Below are positions 54,768 to 61,199 of a DNA stretch of 64,000 bases, in pieces; within the stretch, counting starts at the first letter, position 1, and the number at the start of each line of letters is the position of its first letter. Position numbers and translations under genes: made by a program. Under the pieces are notes generated by a model that saw only the letters and a program-made list of their open reading frames with translations, ran no database searches and had not been told where the DNA came from. This DNA is from CAWUEX02 sp038148375 (lineage in GTDB: Bacteria; Pseudomonadota; Alphaproteobacteria; Rhodospirillales; Rhodospirillaceae), in NCBI GenBank assembly GCA_038148375.1, contig JAYQVH010000013.1:1-64000 (forward strand), written 5' to 3'.

Positions 54768-55963
54768 CGTCCACCTTTACCGGTTCTTTTAAACGGCCCG
54801 AGATCCGTCAGCGCCTCGACGTCGTGTTCGACGGCGTCGCGCTCTTGGCGCAGGTAGTTGTCCACCGCCGCACGGAAGCCGCCGTCGGCGATCCAGTGCG
54901 CGGAATACGTCTTGCGCGGCAGGTACCCGCGCTGAAGCTTGTGCGGCCCTTGGGCGCCGGCTTCGACCCAGGCCAGTTTGTGCGCGATGGCGAAGTCGAT
55001 GGCGCGGTAGTAGCACACCTCGAAGTGCAGCATCGGGTAGTGAACGACGGTGCCCCAATTGCGCCCGTACAGCGTATCGCCGCCAAGCAGGTTGAGCGCG
55101 CCGCAGACCAGCTCGCCGTCTTCCTCGCCCATGATCAGCACCACTTGATCGCCCATGCGCTCGGTCATCAGATCGAAGAAGCTGCGGGTGAGGTACGCCT
55201 GACCCCACTTGCGGTCCGAGGTCATGCGGTAGAAGCGGTAGAACGCATCCCAATGCCGCTCGGTGATTTCGTCACCCTGTACCGTGAAGATATCGACGCC
55301 GCAGCTGTTGGCCTTTTCGCGCTCCTTGCGGATGTTCTTGCGCTTGCGTGACGACAGCGCGTCGAGGAAGGCGTCGAACGTCTCGTAGCCGTCGTTCTGC
55401 CAATGGTACTGCTGCCCAAATCGCGGCAGCAGGCCGACATCTTCCATGATTTCGAAATCGGTTTCGTCGGGGAAGGTGACATGCAGCGAGGACACGTCCT
55501 GGCGGTCGGCCAGTTCGATCATCCCGGCGATGAGGATGCGTTTGAGCTCCCGGTCCGCCGTCTCACTGAGGCCCGGCGGCGTCATCAGGCGCGGCCCGGT
55601 CACCGGGGTAAACGGTACGGCGCATTGCAGCTTCGGGTAATAGCGTCCGCCCGCGCGTTCGTAGGCGTTGGCCCAGCCCCAGTCGAACACGTATTCGCCG
55701 TAGGAGTGATCCTTCAGATAGACCGGCGCGCAGGCCAAGACAGTCCCATCGTCGGCTTCGACCGCGACATGCTGCGGCTGCCAGCCGGTGCGTGCGGTGC
55801 ACGAGCCGGAGTCTTCCAGCGCACTGAAAAAGGCATGTCGTACGAACGGGTTTTCATCGTCGGCGCCGACCCGTGCGCAGCGGTCCCAGGTGCCCGCGTC
55901 GATCTCATGGATCGACGGCACAATGCGCACCGACAGGCTTTCGAACTCCGAACTGTCATTCAT
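54764..55963 (-). CDS. FemAB-like GNAT-fold protein (PF04339 type)
   Basis: 399 residues made of two GNAT-like halves. Family-typical stretches: WDRCARVGADDENPFVRHAFFSALE, SSRKRKNIRKEREKANSCG, FEVCYYRAIDFAIAHKLAWV and HKLQRGYLPRKTYSAHWI. Members are called peptidoglycan- or acyl-transfer proteins by analogy with FemAB; the reaction is not established. It lies 13 nt after ridA in the same direction, a pairing seen in other alphaproteobacteria. The last 4 nt overlap the convergent FAD oxidase. Confidence 0.85.
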   Translation of the reverse strand: MNDSSEFESLSVRIVPSIHEIDAGTWDRCARVGADDENPFVRHAFFSALEDSGSCTARTGWQPQHVAVEADDGTVLACAPVYLKDHSYGEYVFDWGWANAYERAGGRYYPKLQCAVPFTPVTGPRLMTPPGLSETADRELKRILIAGMIELADRQDVSSLHVTFPDETDFEIMEDVGLLPRFGQQYHWQNDGYETFDAFLDALSSRKRKNIRKEREKANSCGVDIFTVQGDEITERHWDAFYRFYRMTSDRKWGQAYLTRSFFDLMTERMGDQVVLIMGEEDGELVCGALNLLGGDTLYGRNWGTVVHYPMLHFEVCYYRAIDFAIAHKLAWVEAGAQGPHKLQRGYLPRKTYSAHWIADGGFRAAVDNYLRQERDAVEHDVEALTDLGPFKRTGKGGR

Positions 55964-55975
55964 ATCGAAACGGCG

Positions 55976-56443
55976 TCACGCCAGTTCGGCGACAGCGTCC
56001 ACTTCCACCGGCGCATTCAGCGGCAGGGATGGGCAGCCCACGGCAGCGCGCGCATGGCGGCCGATATCGCCAAAGGCCTCGACCATCAGGTCCGACGCGC
56101 CGTTGATCACCTTCGGGTGGTCGGTGAAGTCCGGAACCGAGGCGACAAAGCCGCCCAGTTTGACGATCCGGGCGATGCGGCCCAGGTCGCCGTCGCAGGC
56201 AACCTTGAGCTGGGCGATGATGTTCAGCGCGCTTTGCCGGGCGCAGATCACCGCTTCGCCGGTCGAGACGTCCTCGCCGACAATGCCCGTGAACAGAAGC
56301 TTACCGTCTTTCATCGGCAGTTGTCCGGACACGAACACCAGGTTGCCGCTGATGGCAAAGGGCAGATAATTGGCCACCGGCACCGCCGTTTTCGGCAGTT
56401 TGAGGCCTAGTTTTGTAAGGCGCTGTTCGACGTCTTTTGTCAT
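55976..56443 (-). CDS. ridA: RidA-family reactive enamine/imine deaminase
   Basis: 155 residues from ATG 56443 with GGGAG upstream. RidA core: FVSGQLPMKDGKL, ARQSALNIIAQLK, RIVKLGGFVASVPDF, and the C-terminal HARAAVGCPSLPLNAPVEVD stretch with the substrate-binding Arg. RidA clears 2-aminoacrylate released by PLP enzymes and protects other PLP enzymes. serA lies divergently next to it, an apt context since serine/threonine dehydratase activity creates the toxic enamine. Confidence 0.87.
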   Translation of the reverse strand: MTKDVEQRLTKLGLKLPKTAVPVANYLPFAISGNLVFVSGQLPMKDGKLLFTGIVGEDVSTGEAVICARQSALNIIAQLKVACDGDLGRIARIVKLGGFVASVPDFTDHPKVINGASDLMVEAFGDIGRHARAAVGCPSLPLNAPVEVDAVAELA

Positions 56444-56657
56444 ACCGTTGATATTCTCCCGCCCCAGCTTTGGGGATGCATCCCGCCCGCGAAATGTGCT
56501 ACCTGACCGCCCAACACGGTTTTGCGCGGCGTCTCGGGGCATGACCATTCATGCCATTCCGCTGATCATATCGCAAATGGGATCGCTCCGGTGGGTCCGG
56601 CCACACCAAGGCCACAGGCTCAGCAGGGTCATCCAGGGCATCTAAGGCACAAGGGTT

Positions 56658-57893
56658 ATGAGCAAACTTTCTCTTCCGAAGGACAAGATCAAAGTCCTCC
56701 TGCTCGAAAACGTCCACGCCAATGCCGTCGATCTGTTCAAGCGCCAGGGCTACACCCAGGTCGAGCATGTCAAAGAGGCGCTCGACGACGGCGACCTGAT
56801 TGATCGCATCGCCGACGCCCATATGGTCGGCATCCGCTCGCGCACCCAGATTACCGAGGATATTCTCGCCGCCGCCGACAAGCTGATGGCGATCGGCTGC
56901 TTTTGCATCGGCACCAATCAGGTCAAGACCGCGGCGGCCAAGATGCGCGGCATTCCGGTGTTCAACGCGCCGTACTCCAATACCCGCTCGGTCGCGGAGC
57001 TGGTGCTGGCGGAAGCGATCATGCTCCTGCGCGGCATACCGGAAAAATCCTGGAGCACTCACGAAGGCGGCTGGATGAAAACCGCCGCCGGCTCGTTCGA
57101 AATGCGTGGAAAAACGCTGGGCATCGTCGGCTACGGCCATATCGGCACGCAATTGTCGATCATGGCCGAGGCCATGGGCATGCGCGTGATGTACTACGAC
57201 ATCGTCGAGAAACTGGCGCTGGGCAACGCCATCCCGGTGCGCGACCTGGGCGAACTTCTGAAAGAGTCCGACGTCGTGTCTTTGCACGTCCCCGCCACGG
57301 AACTAACCGCCGGGATGATCGGCAAGGATGAACTGCGCGGCATGAAATCGGGCGCGCACCTGATCAACGCCTCGCGCGGCAACGTTGTCGACATCGATGA
57401 ACTCGCCGCGTGCCTGCGCGACGGTCACCTCGCCGGCGCGGCCATCGACGTCTTCCCCAAGGAACCGGCGTCGCCGGACGAGACCTTTGAGAGTCCGCTG
57501 CGCGGCATGAAAAACGTCATCCTCACCCCCCATGTCGGTGGCAGTACCATGGAAGCGCAGGCCAACATCGGCCTCGAAGTGGCGGACAAGCTGATTAAGT
57601 ATTCTGACAACGGCTCGACCCTTGGCGCGGTGAACTTCGTCGAGGTGGCGCTGCCGCCGCAGCAGGGCGCAATCCGTTTTATGCACATTCACCGCGACGT
57701 GCCCGGTGTGCTGTCGAAGATCAACTCCGTGTTCTCCAGCCGCGATATCAACATCGCCGGCCAGTACCTGCGCACCGACGGCGAAATCGGTTACGTGGTC
57801 ACCGACGTGCTCGGCGACCTCGACGTCGGCATGGGCATCCGTAAGGACCTGGAAGGGATCGAAGGCACCCTGAAGAGCAGGTTTCTGTATTAG
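56658..57893 (+). CDS. serA: D-3-phosphoglycerate dehydrogenase SerA
   Basis: 411 residues, the E. coli-like length. NAD domain with GYGHIGTQLS (GxGxxG), catalytic Arg in NASRGNVVD, Glu in FPKEPASP and His in LTPHVGGST. The C-terminal ACT domain (about 335-411, AIRFMHIHRDVPGVLSKINS) binds serine for feedback. It makes 3-phosphohydroxypyruvate, the first step to serine. The ATG is preceded by AAGGCACAAGGG. Confidence 0.95.
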   Translation: MSKLSLPKDKIKVLLLENVHANAVDLFKRQGYTQVEHVKEALDDGDLIDRIADAHMVGIRSRTQITEDILAAADKLMAIGCFCIGTNQVKTAAAKMRGIPVFNAPYSNTRSVAELVLAEAIMLLRGIPEKSWSTHEGGWMKTAAGSFEMRGKTLGIVGYGHIGTQLSIMAEAMGMRVMYYDIVEKLALGNAIPVRDLGELLKESDVVSLHVPATELTAGMIGKDELRGMKSGAHLINASRGNVVDIDELAACLRDGHLAGAAIDVFPKEPASPDETFESPLRGMKNVILTPHVGGSTMEAQANIGLEVADKLIKYSDNGSTLGAVNFVEVALPPQQGAIRFMHIHRDVPGVLSKINSVFSSRDINIAGQYLRTDGEIGYVVTDVLGDLDVGMGIRKDLEGIEGTLKSRFLY

Positions 57894-57976
57894 CGCTGCT
57901 GTATCGCAGACCGCCCTTGCCAGGCTCAATCGGTCAGGGAATCAGCGATTTCCCGCTCCAAACGGGCATTTTTTCT

Positions 57977-58021
57977 AACTGTAATAATTGGTTTGGACGA
58001 CAAACAAAATTACAGTTTTTC
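57977..58021 (+). terminator. AT-rich hairpin with T-run after serA
   Basis: 9-bp arms AACTGTAAT (57977-57985) and ATTACAGTT (58009-58017), with an inner TTTG/CAAA pair, followed by TTTTTC. It lies about 85 nt past the serA stop and can serve as its terminator. The stem is AT-rich, so it is weaker than a typical one. Confidence 0.5.
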
Positions 58022-58058
58022 AAAGACTTAGAGAAGTCTGATCCGTAAATTCCGGTTT

Positions 58059-58775
58059 ATGTCGGAATACACAGACACCCCAGAGTCGGACTTTGACCTG
58101 CGCGCCGAACCGCGCCTGTCCAGGGACTCCGCGTCGAACGTCGCCATGCCGCAGCTGCGCCGCTGGATGCGCACGCACACCAAGCGGCGGCGCAGCCTGC
58201 TCGACAACGTGCGCGTTGTCCTCGTCGCCGGCATCATGGCGAGCTTCCTGACCGGCGTGACGACCTACTGGGTCGGTGTCAACGTCGAGCACAAGCGGGC
58301 CGACATGTCGCAGCAGTTCGACGTCATCAAGTCGGCTCTGCTAGCCCACACCGAACAAATCGCGCGGAGCAACGGCAGCGCGCCGGTGCTGCCTTGTCCC
58401 GACCTCACCGGCAACGGTGAAGCGGCGCAGACCTGCGCTGTCGGCGAACTCGAAGGGATGGTGCCGTGGCGCACCCTGGGCGTGCCACGCGAGATGACCA
58501 TAAACGGCTGGGGCAATCCCCTGGTCTACAAGATCGACCGGCCCAACGCCCATGTCTGTGCCGGCCGGCTGCCGCGCAAGGGCGGGCTGCTGCTGTCCCG
58601 TGTGTTCGGTGGCATCGAGCCTGACCGCACGATTGTAAATGCCACCTTCGTGCTGCAGAGCTTCAAACCGGTGTCGTCCGTCCGTGACGACCTGACTTAC
58701 ATCGACGCCGGGGTGGGCAGCATGTTTCTGGAACTCTGCCAGATCTCCGAGGAGATGAAGCTGGCGTCCCTATAA
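58059..58775 (+). CDS. Membrane-anchored protein with pseudopilin-like C-terminal domain
   Basis: 238 residues. A cytosolic Arg-rich N-terminus (about 1-48), one TM helix (about 50-72, VRVVLVAGIMASFLTGVTTY), then a coiled segment and a periplasmic domain with LPCPDLTGNGEAAQTC, GMVPWRTLGVP and NGWGNPLVYKID. This C-P-D/C/PW-TLG/WGN-Y string is the pattern of many type IV prepilin-like proteins, but the cleavable prepilin leader (G-F-T-L-x-E) is absent. The TM replaces the pilin N-terminal helix. No secretion or pilus genes are near. Confidence 0.6.
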   Translation: MSEYTDTPESDFDLRAEPRLSRDSASNVAMPQLRRWMRTHTKRRRSLLDNVRVVLVAGIMASFLTGVTTYWVGVNVEHKRADMSQQFDVIKSALLAHTEQIARSNGSAPVLPCPDLTGNGEAAQTCAVGELEGMVPWRTLGVPREMTINGWGNPLVYKIDRPNAHVCAGRLPRKGGLLLSRVFGGIEPDRTIVNATFVLQSFKPVSSVRDDLTYIDAGVGSMFLELCQISEEMKLASL

Positions 58776-58796
58776 GCAGGCCCGCCGTCGGACCTC

Positions 58797-59705
58797 TCAC
58801 TCTTTCACATCGCGGGCCACTCTAAACCCAAGATCGCCGATGCGGTTTTGCGGGCCGTTGCGGCCGCGCATGGCGGAACGGATGGTGCCGTCGACGTCGT
58901 ACCAGGAGCCGCCGCGGATGACGCGGCGCTCGCAAGGACCGCCGGGCAGGGCGGTGCGCGCCGTGCCGTCCGTGGGCGCGCCGTCATAGCCTTCCTGGAA
59001 ACAGTCCAGGGTGGGCTCCCACACATTACCCGCCGTGTCGAACAGCCCCCAGGCATTGGGCGCGAACGTCGCCACCGGGCTGGTGCGCTTCGACGCGTAG
59101 GGTGTATCGCAGGTCTTGCAGTTGGCGTTGGCTGTGCCGGCTTCGTCGCCCCACGGAAATTCGGTGGTGGTTCCGGCGCGCGCGGCATATTCCCACTCCG
59201 CCTCGCTGGGAAAGCGGTAGCTGTGTCCTGTCTGCGCCGACAGCCAGACGAGGTAGCCTTCGGCATCAGCGCGGTTGACGCAGACCACTGGGTCATCGTC
59301 GCTTTGCGCAAAACCCGGGTCGCGCCACGACAGGGCCGGGTGAAAGCCGATCACACCCTCAAACCGCCCCAGGCAGCCGTCGCCCGGATCCTGCCCGGTG
59401 GCGGTCACGTAGGCGGCGAACTGTGCCCGCGTGACCACGGTTCTGCCAAGGGCGAAGGGCCGGGCGAAGGTCACCTCATGCGCCGGCTGTTCCCATTCGT
59501 AGCGATAGGCCATCTCGCCCGGCCAGGGCAGCATGTCGGCGGCGTCTTTCGGATTTCCCATAACAAACGACCCCGCCGGGACGACGACCATATCCGGGCA
59601 TGCCGCGCAGTCGCAGAACGTTTCAATGTGGTCCTCAGCACACGCGCTGTGTGCGGTGAACGTCGCACAGAGGATTAATGTCGCGCAGGTAGAGGTAATG
59701 GCCAT
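58797..59705 (-). CDS. Secreted formylglycine-generating-enzyme-fold (SUMF1) protein
   Basis: 302 residues from ATG 59705; the signal peptide ends HSACAED. FGE-sulfatase fold: MVVVPAGSFVMG, ARPFALGRTVVTRAQFAAYV, YRFPSEAEWEYAARAGT, WGLFDTAGNVWEPT, RVIRGGSWYD and the terminal LGFRVARD. The Cys that sits after RGGS in copper-dependent formylglycine-generating enzymes is Asp here, so sulfatase activation is unlikely. The fold may bind a ligand. Several extra Cys fit a disulfide-bonded periplasmic protein. Confidence 0.85.
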   Translation of the reverse strand: MAITSTCATLILCATFTAHSACAEDHIETFCDCAACPDMVVVPAGSFVMGNPKDAADMLPWPGEMAYRYEWEQPAHEVTFARPFALGRTVVTRAQFAAYVTATGQDPGDGCLGRFEGVIGFHPALSWRDPGFAQSDDDPVVCVNRADAEGYLVWLSAQTGHSYRFPSEAEWEYAARAGTTTEFPWGDEAGTANANCKTCDTPYASKRTSPVATFAPNAWGLFDTAGNVWEPTLDCFQEGYDGAPTDGTARTALPGGPCERRVIRGGSWYDVDGTIRSAMRGRNGPQNRIGDLGFRVARDVKE

Positions 59706-59794
59706 TCCGGCACGCTGGTGCAGTCCTGGTCCGGACACTTGCCGCGATAAGTTAGAACAACTCACGGTCATATGTAGTCACCATGGCGAGCGCT

Positions 59795-59875
59795 CTATTC
59801 CCGGTTTGGCCAATTGCCGGTGCCATATAGGTAGAGTGCCAGGATCACCGCGAAAACGATGACCCAGTGTGCCAT
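59795..59875 (-). CDS. Possible 26-residue membrane microprotein
   Basis: ATG at 59875, stop at 59795, reading M-A-H-W then a hydrophobic run VIVFAVILALYLYGTGNW and the end PNRE. It would form one membrane helix. No clear ribosome site is seen, so this is tentative. It lies upstream of the FGE-fold gene on the same strand, in a 450-nt region otherwise holding only the paired repeat element. Confidence 0.3.
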   Translation of the reverse strand: MAHWVIVFAVILALYLYGTGNWPNRE

Positions 59876-59980
59876 AGAAAAATGTGTGAGCGCTTGCGGG
59901 TCCATAACTCATAATAGCGCTTGAATTTTACTACGGTCGATTACCCGCGACATTGCAAATTGTGTATGTATTCCACAGCC

Positions 59981-60090
59981 TTACAGCGTGCATGGGCTCG
60001 TTTGTCTGAAAATAACCCACTGAATTCCTTGGCGGATTCAGACCGGCCCCGCAGAAACCCGTCGCGTGCATGGGCTCGTTCCTCGCAGTT
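59981..60090. repeat. Dispersed paired-repeat element, copy B
   Basis: Two direct copies of GCGTGCATGGGCTCGT at 59986-60001 and 60064-60079, 78 bp apart, matching copy A at 25461-25570. As in copy A, the first repeat is preceded by GCCTTAC and the second is followed by TCCTCGCA. The spacer contains a small hairpin CTGAAT/ATTCAG. It lies between the FGE-fold gene and the nucleotidyltransferase-fold gene, with no other gene in the gap. Confidence 0.75.
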
Positions 60091-60162
60091 TCCACGGAGG
60101 ATAAATTTGCATCTGCGGGCAAGGCGTTTCACATGAAACATGCCGCGCCGGTACGCGTACCG

Positions 60163-61155
60163 TCACGCACACGCATTCAGGATCGGCGGGATGTCCGTGT
60201 CCGCTTCGGGCGTCTCCGGCACCGGGAAGCGCATGCCGAGCAGATGCCGCCACTCCAGCGCAGTCTTGAGCGGATCGGTTTTCGCTGTGCCTTCGGCCAG
60301 GGTGACGCGCCAGTAGGCGGCCTTCGCAGCCCCGTGCCACGCCTGATCGAGGTCCAGTTCCGTCTGCGCCCCTGGAGCAGTCAGCGGGCCTTGTTGCTTC
60401 GAGCGCGCCCAGGCGACGAACGCCTTGAACGCATCGGGCAGGGCCGGCGGGCGGCGCTGGGTGGCGAAGAACTCCTGCACCAGCACCTCCAGCGTCAAAG
60501 AGTCGATCGGCACCTGAGAGGCATCGCGCCAGGCTTTGAGGATCGTCAGCAAGCGCCGGGTCGCGCCGGTGTAGAGACTGTCGCTCAGGCGCAGGGTCGC
60601 GGCCTCGGCAACCGGGTTGGTGATGCGCCAGCCCGAGGCGCGCTCCAGCGTCTCCGGACCGGGGACCTTGTAGCCTGCGCCGTGATCCAGCGCCGGAATG
60701 ACGCGCACCTTGCGGTCCGGCAGCAGCACCGAGACGCCGAACTCGCTTGCCTCGATGGCTTCGTATTCATACTGGGCGGCGAGCCCGGCGTGGACCGCCT
60801 TGAGCGCGTCGGCCGAGCGGCTGATGCGCAGCTTCGTCGGCAGCAGGTAGAGCACGTCGACGCACTCGATTGGTGCCAGCGCGGTGCGCTTGCCGACACC
60901 GCCGACGATCAGACTGTCGCCGGTAACCGATCCCGCCAGCCGCAGCGGATAGAGCGCGCGGCGCAGGGTGTAGATGACGTCCTCCGCCTGCAGGCGGCAG
61001 TTGGCGTAGGCCTGGGGCGTCGGCACGATCTCGCGCAGGAAAGCGTTGAACAGTTCGTGGAGCCAGACCGGATCGGCGTTCTGGATATCGATCGCCGGGG
61101 CCGGGGCGAGGGGATCGGCCATCGCGCGATGAGACAGGTCCGGCGGAAACGTCAC
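60163..61155 (-). CDS. Nucleotidyltransferase-fold protein resembling SMODS/CD-NTase, probably degenerate
   Basis: 330 residues from a GTG (61155) with GAGG upstream. The NTase-like core has GS at 75-76 (RLAGSVTGD), ECVDVLYLLP with Asp100, then KVRVIPALDHGAGYKVPGP, then helices with LLTILKAWRD and SLTLEVLVQEFF. This order (GS, DxD, V-D-V-P, K-x-W, L-x-E) is that of CD-NTases. However, the second Asp of DxD is Leu102, and the third acid before V-I-P is Arg151, so catalysis is doubtful. No CBASS effector lies beside it. The neighbours are nrdJ (upstream on the same strand) and the repeat element. Confidence 0.45.
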   Translation of the reverse strand: MTFPPDLSHRAMADPLAPAPAIDIQNADPVWLHELFNAFLREIVPTPQAYANCRLQAEDVIYTLRRALYPLRLAGSVTGDSLIVGGVGKRTALAPIECVDVLYLLPTKLRISRSADALKAVHAGLAAQYEYEAIEASEFGVSVLLPDRKVRVIPALDHGAGYKVPGPETLERASGWRITNPVAEAATLRLSDSLYTGATRRLLTILKAWRDASQVPIDSLTLEVLVQEFFATQRRPPALPDAFKAFVAWARSKQQGPLTAPGAQTELDLDQAWHGAAKAAYWRVTLAEGTAKTDPLKTALEWRHLLGMRFPVPETPEADTDIPPILNACA

Positions 61156-61199
61156 CTTCAGTCCTCTAGCTAGTGCGGCTGAGTCGTCAGCCTAACGCG

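Noticed and set aside
60163..61155. A CBASS anti-phage operon around the nucleotidyltransferase-like gene
   Set aside because: No effector, Cap2/Cap3-like gene or other defence gene is adjacent, and the catalytic acids appear lost.
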